NCBI GenBank assembly: GCA_965200005.1
Contig: OZ241331.1
Location: 1,798,001 to 1,862,000 of the forward strand
Source: Aldehydirespirator sp965200005
GTDB lineage: Bacteria; Actinomycetota; Acidimicrobiia; Acidimicrobiales; Aldehydirespiratoraceae
Length of the DNA stretch: 64,000 nucleotides
Direction of reading: 5' to 3'
Shown here: positions 17,880 through 24,877 of the stretch, one piece after another
Position numbering within the stretch: the first letter of the stretch is position 1
Layout: every line of letters starts with the position of its first letter
Made by a program: the position numbers and the translations under genes
The notes under the pieces: generated by a model
Database searches by the model: none
The model's input: the letters and a program-made list of their open reading frames with translations, nothing else
Told to the model about the DNA's origin: nothing

Positions 17880-18350
17880 TTAAGCAGCCTCTACTTCATA
17901 GTCCTCGCCAGGGCCGCGGCGCCGAATAGCGTCATAGTCGAGCCGAAAGTGGGTGGTGCTTCCGGTGTTCTTATCTACAGAAACACACTCAAGCACTCGT
18001 GCCGTACCGAACGCTGCGAGCTTGCCGATGCCCTTCCTGCCGTGAAGAGGCCTGTCACTGTCGGATTTGTCGGACGAGAGTTCAACTCGACGCTTTCTCC
18101 CGACCAGCAAGTATTGAGAAGCGACATCTTCTCGGGACATGCCGACCCCATCGTCGGTCACCGTGATCGAGTCGGCGTCAGTCCACGGACGGCCTACTGG
18201 TATCTGTATCCACACGTTGGTGGCGTCGGCATCCCAGGCGTTCGAAATCAACTCCGCCATTGACGCTGTGACGCCTGGGTACATCTGAGCCCCGAGTTGC
18301 TCAACGAGCGATCCGAGAAAACGAAGCCGCAAGGGCGTGGGCTCAGTCAT
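17880..18350 (-). CDS. N-terminal part of GHKL (Hsp90/MORC-like) ATPase, ends at in-frame TAA
   Basis: A 156-residue frame carrying the first three motifs of a GHKL ATPase: the N box MAELISNAWDADAT (residues ~30-43), the G1 box TVTDDGVGMS and the G2 box HGRKGIGKLAAFG. The remaining GT box lies after the TAA at 17880-17882, in the same frame, in the next entry, so this half alone should not form a complete ATP site. The start ATG is 9 nt beyond the ispH stop on the same strand, so it is probably transcribed with ispH. MutL/MORC-like GHKL ATPases joined to nuclease domains are known from predicted restriction and defence systems. Read as one gene the pair would make about 656 residues. Confidence 0.7.
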   Translation of the reverse strand: MTEPTPLRLRFLGSLVEQLGAQMYPGVTASMAELISNAWDADATNVWIQIPVGRPWTDADSITVTDDGVGMSREDVASQYLLVGRKRRVELSSDKSDSDRPLHGRKGIGKLAAFGTARVLECVSVDKNTGSTTHFRLDYDAIRRRGPGEDYEVEAA

Positions 18351-18359
18351 CCAGTGCGG

Positions 18360-19394
18360 TTAGAGGGACGTTAGGACGTCGGTGGCGTCTATTTGGCGGT
18401 CGTTGAGGCGGCCCGGGCCTGGATTGGGTGCACCGAGGGTCAGGCCGAACGCGATGTCCACTGCGGAAAGCAGGTTGCGAAGGTTGCGTGGGGGAGGGAA
18501 GTACTCGTCTTCGTGGGCAACCGTCACCTCTCGCACGCCCCGAGCAGATGCTAGCCGTTCGAGCACACCTCGAACAAGGTCTTCGGGCGCAGAGGCTCCT
18601 GCGGTGACCCCTACGGTTCCCGAAATGTCATCGGGTATCTCTGTTGAGTCGTTGATCCGAAGAACTCTCGGACAGCCCGCTTCCTTGGCCCGCGACACCA
18701 GCGACAACGTGTTCGAAGAGTTGCTTGAGCCAATCACGAGCACCGCATCGCATTCCGCAGAAATCTCCACCAGAGCTGCTTGACGGTTGGTAGTAGCGAA
18801 ACACAGGTCGCTGCGCGCAGGCTGCCACACGTCGGGGAAACGCTGCTTGGTGGCGTCAAGCACACCCTGCCATTCACGATGCGACAGCGTGGTTTGAGCC
18901 AGGATCGCTACCGGCGAGTCAATATCACCCAGAGCAGCCACATCATCGGGATGTTGCACCCGATGAATCGCATCTGGCGCGACTGCCATGGTCCCGACGG
19001 CTTCCTCGTGTCCTTTGTGGCCCACATAGACAATCTCATAGCCCCGATTGGTGCGGGTCTTGACCTCGTGATGAACCTTGGTAACGAGGGGACACACGGC
19101 GTCCACCATGTACCCGCCGCGTTCTCGTGCAGCGGCGACGACTTCTGGTGCTGAGCCGTGAGCCGACAGCATCACGGGGCTGCCAGCGGGAACTTCGGCG
19201 ATGTCGTCGATGAACACAACGCCTACGTCCTCGAAACTTCTTACGACTTTTTGGTTGTGAATGATCTCGTGATAGCAATAAACGGGCGGTTCGAAGGTCT
19301 TGACGAGCCAGGCGAGCGCCTTGATGGCCATCTCTACCCCGGCGCAAAAACCTCGAGGAGCGGCGAGCAAGACATCGTCGACGCGCACGGTCAC
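18360..19394 (-). CDS. ispH: 4-hydroxy-3-methylbut-2-enyl diphosphate reductase
   Basis: Last enzyme of the MEP isoprenoid pathway, an Fe-S protein making IPP and DMAPP. The three cluster cysteines are in PRGFCAGV, VDAVCPLV and RSDLCFATTNRQ. Other family marks are HEIIHN and GSSNSSNT. The frame is open back to 19616, but the extra residues look non-coding; GTG at 19394 gives MTVRVDDVLLAAPRGFCAG, the normal N-terminus, and a TATA-containing AT-rich patch lies just upstream (about 19400-19410), suggesting a short or absent leader. The GHKL ATPase gene follows 9 nt downstream. Confidence 0.95.
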   Translation of the reverse strand: MTVRVDDVLLAAPRGFCAGVEMAIKALAWLVKTFEPPVYCYHEIIHNQKVVRSFEDVGVVFIDDIAEVPAGSPVMLSAHGSAPEVVAAARERGGYMVDAVCPLVTKVHHEVKTRTNRGYEIVYVGHKGHEEAVGTMAVAPDAIHRVQHPDDVAALGDIDSPVAILAQTTLSHREWQGVLDATKQRFPDVWQPARSDLCFATTNRQAALVEISAECDAVLVIGSSNSSNTLSLVSRAKEAGCPRVLRINDSTEIPDDISGTVGVTAGASAPEDLVRGVLERLASARGVREVTVAHEDEYFPPPRNLRNLLSAVDIAFGLTLGAPNPGPGRLNDRQIDATDVLTSL

Positions 19395-19662
19395 GAGGGT
19401 ATACAATTCACGGCCGTCGTCTAGTAGCGTCGCCGTAGCGTTCAGCGTTAGCTGGCGTACGTCATTAGCCGGTTGGCTCAGTTGGTCGGTGCATGAGTTG
19501 GTTCGTTTTCGAGTTGCAAGAAGGTTGCCACGAGTGGGAGCCTCCTTCGTCGCGGGGGCTCCCCCTGCTAACATCGTTTTCGCGCTACATTCATGCGGTG
19601 TTCGCTCAATGAACATCAGATCACGTGTAAACGCATTTTAGAAACTGAAAGGCACGATAGCC

Positions 19663-19938
19663 ATGGTCGACGAGGAACAGACCGATCGGGGAGAGATCCA
19701 GTGGCTCGGGACTACGGCGGCGGCGCGGCGTTTAGGTATCACGACGCGGACGCTCTATCGATTCATCGATCAGGGTTACATTGCTGCTTACCGGATGGGC
19801 CGAGTGATCCGCGTGAAGGGTGAAGACATCAACAGCTACATCGAGACGTGTCGCATTGAACCCGGCACGATCTCGCATCTTTACCCCGAGGTAGCACGCA
19901 GGCCAGCCCCCGACGACGCGTCGGACGAGTCGACCTAG
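19663..19938 (+). CDS. Excisionase-like helix-turn-helix DNA-binding protein
   Basis: A 91-residue protein with a MerR/excisionase-type winged helix: WLGTTAAARRLGITTRTLYRF (HTH) followed by AAYRMGRVIRVKGEDINSYI (wing and second helix). The tail RIEPGTISHLYPE is a segment I recall from a family of small actinobacterial HTH proteins. A purine-rich GAAAGG lies about 15 nt before the ATG. It sits divergently from ispH with 268 nt between them. The family name excisionase refers to fold only; a chromosomal regulator role is more likely than phage excision, but the neighbourhood has mobile remnants. Confidence 0.75.
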   Translation: MVDEEQTDRGEIQWLGTTAAARRLGITTRTLYRFIDQGYIAAYRMGRVIRVKGEDINSYIETCRIEPGTISHLYPEVARRPAPDDASDEST

Positions 19939-20005
19939 ACTAGATAGGTCTCAAACTCAACCTAAAGATTCCAACTACACGGCAAGTTGCTGGGCGGCGG
20001 GCCTC

Positions 20006-21076
20006 TCAGCGCCTGATCTCGTAGTACCAGTTCGTCGGGTCGAGTTCAGCTTCGTGGCGGTGGAACCGCCCGAAGCCGGCTTGGCGCGTCATCTCCTCTA
20101 AGCGCTGCGGGTACAACCCGAGCGTGCCCAGGCCGGCGCCGTCCGGCTCGGACAGCCCAGACGACATGCAATAAAAGACCGACATTGCATACATGAAGGG
20201 CAACACCGGGATCTTCCGGTTCGCTTCCAGATCGCCCTTGCTCTTGATGTCAGCTACGAGCCACCAGCCATCATCGTTGAGGCTGCGGTACGCGGCTTCG
20301 ATGGCTTCCTGCGGGCGCGGCAGGTCATGCAAGACATCAAGTGTGACGAGTAGATCACAAGGCCCGTGCTCGTCCAGATCGTCAAATGTGCCTTCGATGA
20401 ATCTGACATTCGTGATGCCGGCATCCTCAGCGGCACGACGGGCGCTAGCGATAGCGGTCTTTGAAGGATCAATACCAGTTACTGATGCCTGCGGGAAGCT
20501 CTTTGCAAGCCTTCGTGCGGCCACCCCTGTGCCACAGCCCACATCAGTGATCACCGACGGGCCCGACGCAAGTCTCGAAACTGCACCGTCGAATGCAGCA
20601 AGCACCACGGGCACCAGTAGAGCCTCGTGGCGGGCACCCGATAGTGCGGATTGCATGTGGCAGGTGTGTTCACCATGCTGATCCCAGGTCATCCCGATCC
20701 CGGTAGAGAACGCATCGGCGGTGCGCTCAATCTCACGGTGAGTCATCGGTGGCCCAAATACCTGAGGCATAAATGACGGATAGCTCGTGTCGGTGAGCAG
20801 CACGGATGCTTCGGGTGTCAGGGCGAACTGCCCGTCGTCGTGTTGCATCACACCCGCTGCGGCGAGCCCACATAGCCACTCACGAACCCATCGCTCGTGC
20901 AATCCGGTGGCTTCGGCGAGTTCATCACTGCTGCACGGCGCGGTTTCACGCATCGCATCCCAGAGCCCGAGCCGTGTCCCGAGATGCATTAGGGCGGAGA
21001 CCATCTCACCCTGTTTGATCCTGAACAGCTCCAGGATCGTTAAGGGAAGCCGTTCGGGATCAACCTCGGTTCTCAC
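20006..21076 (-). CDS. SAM-dependent methyltransferase, Rv2258c-like
   Basis: A 356-residue protein with an N-terminal winged-helix dimerisation domain (residues ~20-95, including LGTRLGLWDAM and TGLHERWVREWLCGLAAAGV) and a class I methyltransferase domain. The SAM loop is ITDVGCGTGVAARRLA near residue 185, followed by the acidic residue in GIDPS and a CDLLVTLDVLHDLP motif. This architecture matches Rv2258c of M. tuberculosis and O-methyltransferase-like relatives that act on small molecules. The substrate is unknown. It stands alone on the reverse strand, with a cluster of 8-bp repeats just upstream. Confidence 0.85.
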   Translation of the reverse strand: MRTEVDPERLPLTILELFRIKQGEMVSALMHLGTRLGLWDAMRETAPCSSDELAEATGLHERWVREWLCGLAAAGVMQHDDGQFALTPEASVLLTDTSYPSFMPQVFGPPMTHREIERTADAFSTGIGMTWDQHGEHTCHMQSALSGARHEALLVPVVLAAFDGAVSRLASGPSVITDVGCGTGVAARRLAKSFPQASVTGIDPSKTAIASARRAAEDAGITNVRFIEGTFDDLDEHGPCDLLVTLDVLHDLPRPQEAIEAAYRSLNDDGWWLVADIKSKGDLEANRKIPVLPFMYAMSVFYCMSSGLSEPDGAGLGTLGLYPQRLEEMTRQAGFGRFHRHEAELDPTNWYYEIRR

Positions 21077-21102
21077 AATCTGACTCTCCTAGCGAGTGGG
21101 CT

Positions 21103-21134
21103 GCGAACAGGCGAACAGGCGAACGTGCGAACGT
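21103..21134. repeat. Four tandem 8-bp units
   Basis: Two copies of GCGAACAG are followed directly by two copies of GCGAACGT, with no gaps. They lie between the methyltransferase start and the remains of the recombinase, at the point where that gene lacks its N-terminal catalytic part. Confidence 0.9.
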
Positions 21135-21655
21135 GCAGATGCTGCGTAGCTAGGCAACACGAGCGCGACGATTACGCGACCGCGATGGGCTACCTCCCGA
21201 CCGATACTCATGTCGATGACGGTGTGAGCGGAACGCTCGCACCCTGGGATCGGCCGGCGATGAGCCAACGCCTCGATGTGCTCGCAGCCCGAGAGGCGGG
21301 TGTGCTCATCGTGGCGTCACTGTCTCGGCTCGGACGGCGGATGTGCTTCGGCTTGCTGACCTAGCCCACGAGCAGGGCTGGGCGCTGGTGATCCTCGATC
21401 TGCGGATCGACACCACCACACCAACCGGGCGGATGATGCTGACCGTGCTCGCAGCGGTCGCCCAACTCGAGCGAGACCTAACGGCGGAGCGAACCACCGC
21501 AGCCCTCCAGGCGGCTAAGAGGCGTGGTCAGCGTCTCGGTGCTCCCGTGAGTGACAACACTCGCCGCGCTGGTATTCGTGCGGTCGAGCTGCGTGACGGT
21601 GGCATGACATGGAGACAGGTCGCTGACCAGCTCCGCCTCCCGGAACGTGGCATCG
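21125..21655 (+). pseudogene. Serine recombinase (resolvase/invertase) remnant
   Basis: Two frames together encode a serine recombinase. The first (21125-21364) reads THVDDGVSGTLAPWDRPAM and LIVASLSRLGRRM; the second, from about 21343, continues LRLADLAHEQGWALVILDL and DTTTPTGRMMLTVLAAVAQL, then RRGQRLGAPVSD. Restoring one G near 21343 would join them. The N-terminal ~40 residues, which hold the catalytic Ser (YxRvS-type motif), are missing, and the C-terminus after about 21640 runs into sequence that codes on the other strand. This protein cannot be active and marks a former mobile element. Confidence 0.85.
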
Positions 21656-21951
21656 GCGAGGCATCGTTCGTAGATGGCGAGGCATCGTTCGTAGATACGG
21701 CGCCGGTCGATGCCGGCGGCTCGTGCGGCTTCGGAGATGTTGGCGTTATCGCAGAGCGCGGCGAGCACGTCCTGCCTCCAGGAGGGCCAGCGTGGGCGCT
21801 TGTGCGGGCCTGGATGCGAGCGCGACATGTCCGGTTTTGTGTCCGGTTTGCGGGCCTGCTGCTCTGCGAAATCTTGCCAGTTCAACTCAGAGGCGAGGGA
21901 GCTCGAGCTCGATGCAGGTTCGGGTCGTTGTGATGCGAGCCTGAGTGTCAT
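21478..21951 (-). CDS. HTH protein, probably truncated by a rearrangement
   Basis: An open frame of 157 codons. The part from 21951 to about 21650 looks real: after a basic/Ser-rich leader it has a helix-turn-helix (VLAALCDNANISEAARAAGI) like those of phage small-terminase or transposon regulators. The stretch IYERCLA is then doubled because of a 21-bp tandem duplication. Beyond about 21650 the frame is simply antisense to the recombinase remnant, so the natural C-terminus appears lost. Its ATG overlaps the stop of the ribbon-helix-helix gene by 4 nt (ATGA), so the two were translated together. Confidence 0.5.
   Translation of the reverse strand: MTLRLASQRPEPASSSSSLASELNWQDFAEQQARKPDTKPDMSRSHPGPHKRPRWPSWRQDVLAALCDNANISEAARAAGIDRRRIYERCLAIYERCLADATFREAELVSDLSPCHATVTQLDRTNTSAASVVTHGSTETLTTPLSRLEGCGGSLRR
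21655..21696. repeat. Exact 21-bp tandem duplication
   Basis: The unit beginning GGCGAGGCATCG and ending CGTAGAT occurs twice head to tail (21655-21675 and 21676-21696). It keeps the reverse-strand frame, doubling seven residues of the HTH protein, and sits at the junction with the recombinase remnant. Confidence 0.95.
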
Positions 21952-22124
21952 GTCACGGGAGTGTGTTCTGATCGTAACGAACGAGGCCGGTGGTCTGTGA
22001 CAGCCTCGTAGATGAGATGCCGGATCATGCCTGCCATTGAGCGATGCTCGTGCTCGGCGAGCTGCTTGAGTGCGGCGTGCTCAGAGTCTGAGAGGCGCAG
22101 CATCATGCGCCGGTCTCGGATCAC
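21948..22124 (-). CDS. Small ribbon-helix-helix protein
   Basis: A 58-residue protein too short for usual gene tracks. From GTG 22124 it reads a strand RRMMLRLSDSEHAALKQLA followed by MAGMIRHLIYEAV, the beta-alpha-alpha pattern of Arc/CopG/MetJ-type DNA-binding proteins that act as dimers. ATG at 22106 is an alternative start. It begins 6 nt after the stop of the membrane coiled-coil gene and its stop overlaps the next ATG by 4 nt, so the three genes form one tight transcript. Roles in plasmid or integrated-element control, or as an antitoxin, are possible; no toxin is recognised beside it. Confidence 0.65.
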   Translation of the reverse strand: MIRDRRMMLRLSDSEHAALKQLAEHEHRSMAGMIRHLIYEAVTDHRPRSLRSEHTPVT

Positions 22125-22130
22125 GGGGAG

Positions 22131-22448
22131 CTAAGCGGAGACCCGTTCGCGTGCGCCTTCCAGGCGAGCGATCCGTTCTCTGGTGTCGGCTACGTGAACC
22201 TCGATGCGGTCGAGGCGAACCTCGATGCGGTCAAAGCGGTGACCGGTCTGCTCGTTTTGCTTGCTTAGGACTTCGCAGAGAACGATGACCCGCTCGATCT
22301 GTTTGCCGTGATCCGTGACCTGCTGGCTAAGGGTTTCGATGCGCCGGTCTATGCGTCCGGTAAGCCGGTAAGCGATCCAAACCAGAGCGCCAACCAACGC
22401 GACTACAGCGCTCAACAACGCAGCTTCCACGAGGCATCCCCCCTCCAT
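22131..22448 (-). CDS. Small membrane-anchored coiled-coil protein
   Basis: About 105 residues from ATG 22448 (the frame continues to 22490). An N-terminal membrane segment (AALLSAVVALVGALVWIAY) is followed by a long charged helix with heptad spacing (LTGRIDRRIETL, then FDRIEVRLDRIEV and RERIARLEGARE). The DNA repeats GAACCTCGATGCGGTC at 22196-22211 and 22217-22232, exactly three heptads of bases apart, show how the coil grew by duplication. The layout resembles small phage or mobile-element proteins of the bacteriophage lysis/hemolysin XhlA type, but no family can be named. It is first in the three-gene reverse-strand set next to tRNA-Gly. Confidence 0.55.
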   Translation of the reverse strand: MEGGCLVEAALLSAVVALVGALVWIAYRLTGRIDRRIETLSQQVTDHGKQIERVIVLCEVLSKQNEQTGHRFDRIEVRLDRIEVHVADTRERIARLEGARERVSA

Positions 22449-22591
22449 GTTTTGATGCTGGTGCCCGCGGATGATAGCGGTACCAATCAAATGCCGTAGC
22501 GGTACCGGTGCTCATCCAATCCATCTCGGGCGGGCCTGCGGAGCCCCGAGCGCAGCAGACTCGGCCCCCAGCCCTAGCTAGTTCGGACTTG

Positions 22592-22663
22592 AGCGGGCGA
22601 CCGGAATCGAACCGGCATCATCAGCTTGGAAGGCTGAGGTTCTAGCCGTTGAACTACGCCCGC
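22592..22663 (-). tRNA. tRNA-Gly (anticodon TCC)
   Basis: On the reverse strand the acceptor arms GCGGGCG and CGCCCGC pair over 7 bp, the anticodon loop is CTTCCAA (anticodon TCC, reading GGA), the T arm is CCGGTTCGATTCCGG, and the discriminator is T as expected for glycine tRNAs. CCA is not encoded. Its 3' end points toward the recombinase and small-gene cluster, as expected for an integration target. I found no second copy of the 3' end in the window. Confidence 0.95.
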
Positions 22664-22749
22664 GACGACCTCACCGTAGCGGCGCTCAATGCCCAAGCAC
22701 AGCACTCATTCACAGCAAGCGGTCCCCATGCCTATCTGGTGGGCACAGT

Positions 22750-22755
22750 TACACT
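22750..22755 (+). promoter_or_regulatory. -10 hexamer TACACT of tig
   Basis: Ends 7 nt before the GTG at 22763, the spacing expected if transcription starts at the start codon (leaderless mRNA). Confidence 0.6.
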
Positions 22756-22762
22756 ACCGGCC

Positions 22763-24127
22763 GTGCGAAGCAGCGTTGAGACGCTCGATGACAACCGCAT
22801 AAGGCTTTCTGTCGAACTCGATGATGCTGAGTTTGATCGTGAGGTAGACGATGCGTTTCGCCGCATCGCTCGTGATATCCGTCTTCCAGGCTTCAGGCCC
22901 GGTCGTGTGCCCCGGCGTCTGCTCGAGGCTCGGCTCGGCCACCAGGCCGGGCGTGAAGAAGCCCTGCGATCTGCACTAGCCAACTACTACGCACGCGCCG
23001 TTGTTGAGCATGAAGTTGACGTGATCGACTCGCCCACGATCGACTTGACATCGGGAACCGAATCGGGGCCGGTCGCCTTTGATGCGGTGGTCGCGGTACG
23101 CCCTGCTGTTGCCGTAGAGGGTTACGAAGGACTGCGTCTCGAGATCCACAATCCTGTTGCGGATCCCGAAGATGTCGATGCCGAAGTGCAACGATTCCGC
23201 CAACAGTTCGCAGAGCTAGAGCCCGTGGCGCGCTCAGCCATCGATGACGACAATCTTCGCATTGATATCTCCTGCACTCACGCCGGCGAGGTGATTGAGG
23301 GCCTGACGACCTCTGATTACGACTACCGGCTTGGCACCGGTGCCGTCGTTCCCGAGATTGATCAGAACCTGCGAGGTTCACGGGCTGGGGACATCCTTGA
23401 GTTCGATGCTCCACACCCCGACCCCGATGAGGTCGACCGGCTGCGCTTCAAGGTGTTCGTGAAGGAAGTCTTGCAGACCAAGTTGCCTGAACTAGACGAC
23501 GACTTTGTGGCAGAGAACTCTGAGTTCGAGACCCTTGATGAGTTCACGAATGCCATTAGTGAAGGGCAGAGCCGGGCAGCGCTGATGCGTGCGCTGACTT
23601 CACGTCAGGAGGCTCTTGTCGAAGCCGTGGGGAGCCTGGTTACCGACGATGTTCCCGAGTCGATGATCGACAGCGAGGCCGATGTAAGGATCACTAACTT
23701 CACTGCCGACCTTGAACGTCGTGGCCACGACCTTGACGAATACCTCGAGAGCATGCAACAAACTCACGAGGACTTTGTTGCCGATGCCCGCGCCGTTGCT
23801 GTGCGAAGCGTCAAAGTTGACCTCGCCTTGCGGGCAGTGGCTGCTGCTGAAGGCCTTGAGGTTGGTGACGAGGCCATCGCCGAGCATCTGCGCTCGGCCG
23901 TAGTCAATGAAAAGGAATCCCTCAGCGACGATGAGGTTGCCGTTGAAGTGTCTCGACTCTTGGGCAATCTCTCGGCCGCTGGGCGTCTGCCAGCTTTGAG
24001 GGCGGAACTGTCAAAGAACGCAGCTATGGAGTGGATCGCCAAGCATGCTGAGTTGGTTGACGCCGCTGGAGAAACGATCGATCCTGAGCAGCTGAGGCTG
24101 GCCGAAGAGCTTGGTGCAGCCGCTTAG
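22763..24127 (+). CDS. tig: Trigger factor
   Basis: Ribosome-associated chaperone and prolyl isomerase, about 454 residues. The N-terminal ribosome-binding domain has the signature GFRPGRVPRRLLEARLG; a PPIase domain follows (residues ~160-240) and a helical C-terminal domain with AMEWI near the end. The frame is open to 22649 but that overlaps tRNA-Gly; GTG at 22763 gives RSSVETLDDNRIRLSVEL, the normal N-terminus, and lies 7 nt after TACACT. The PPIase domain seems diverged from the FKBP consensus. It precedes clpP and clpX, a common bacterial order. Confidence 0.94.
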   Translation: MRSSVETLDDNRIRLSVELDDAEFDREVDDAFRRIARDIRLPGFRPGRVPRRLLEARLGHQAGREEALRSALANYYARAVVEHEVDVIDSPTIDLTSGTESGPVAFDAVVAVRPAVAVEGYEGLRLEIHNPVADPEDVDAEVQRFRQQFAELEPVARSAIDDDNLRIDISCTHAGEVIEGLTTSDYDYRLGTGAVVPEIDQNLRGSRAGDILEFDAPHPDPDEVDRLRFKVFVKEVLQTKLPELDDDFVAENSEFETLDEFTNAISEGQSRAALMRALTSRQEALVEAVGSLVTDDVPESMIDSEADVRITNFTADLERRGHDLDEYLESMQQTHEDFVADARAVAVRSVKVDLALRAVAAAEGLEVGDEAIAEHLRSAVVNEKESLSDDEVAVEVSRLLGNLSAAGRLPALRAELSKNAAMEWIAKHAELVDAAGETIDPEQLRLAEELGAAA

Positions 24128-24221
24128 TATGTTTAGAGGGCCGCGGCGCTGTCGAGTGATTTTAAAGCTGCGTTCGGTGAGATTTGCGACCCTGCAGCAG
24201 GCCCGGAAAGACTGGTAGTGA

Positions 24222-24860
24222 ATGACCTCTAGCCCGCGCAATTACCTAGTGCCTACGGTCGTAGAGCAAACCAACCGCGGAGAGCGAGCTTTTGATCTCT
24301 ACAGCCGCTTGCTCAAAGAGAACATCGTCTTTTTGGGGACACCGATTGATGATGCGGTCGCAAACCTGATCTGTGCGCAACTGTTGCATCTCGAATCTGA
24401 TGACCCCGACAAAGACATCAACCTTTACATCAACAGCCCTGGTGGTGACATCAACTCACTGTTCGCCATCTATGACACGATGCAATACATCAAGCCCGAC
24501 ATAACCACGATCTGTTTCGGGCAAGCAGCATCGGCTGCTGCGGTCCTGTTGGCTGCGGGAACCAGAGGCAAGCGCCTAGCTCTGCCGCATGCACGCATCC
24601 TGATTCATCAGCCTTACGCAGGCGCGTATGGCGACGCTAGCGACATCGAACTTGTGGCTACCGAGATCGCTCGCCTCAAGAAGTCACTTGAGGAAGTCCT
24701 GGCTGCACACACTGGCCAACCAATGGAACGGATCGCTACCGACACCGATCGTGACTTCGTGATGACTGCAGAGCAGGCAAAGGACTACGGGTTGATCGAC
24801 GAGGTGATAGAGGCCCGTAACTTCGTTGACAGGGCCCGAGCCATCCAGGCTGTCAGTTGA
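24222..24860 (+). CDS. clpP: ATP-dependent Clp protease proteolytic subunit
   Basis: Serine peptidase subunit of the Clp protease, 212 residues. The nucleophile is in FGQAASAAAVLLAAG and the His in PHARILIHQPY; the oxyanion strand INSPGGDINS is present. The Asp of the triad lies in the TDRDFVMTAEQA region. Actinobacteria often have two adjacent clpP genes forming a mixed ring; here only one precedes clpX, so a second copy may lie elsewhere. It begins with ATG 94 nt after tig and is followed 17 nt later by clpX. Confidence 0.96.
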   Translation: MTSSPRNYLVPTVVEQTNRGERAFDLYSRLLKENIVFLGTPIDDAVANLICAQLLHLESDDPDKDINLYINSPGGDINSLFAIYDTMQYIKPDITTICFGQAASAAAVLLAAGTRGKRLALPHARILIHQPYAGAYGDASDIELVATEIARLKKSLEEVLAAHTGQPMERIATDTDRDFVMTAEQAKDYGLIDEVIEARNFVDRARAIQAVS

Positions 24861-24877
24861 GCGCTTAGGGGGCGGCG

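Noticed and set aside
19395..19616. N-terminal 74 codons of the long ispH frame
   Set aside because: IspH proteins start just before APRGFCAG; the extra part has no conserved feature and fills an intergenic promoter region.
22649..22762. Upstream part of the trigger factor frame
   Set aside because: It would begin inside tRNA-Gly; GTG 22763 matches the family start and the -10 position.
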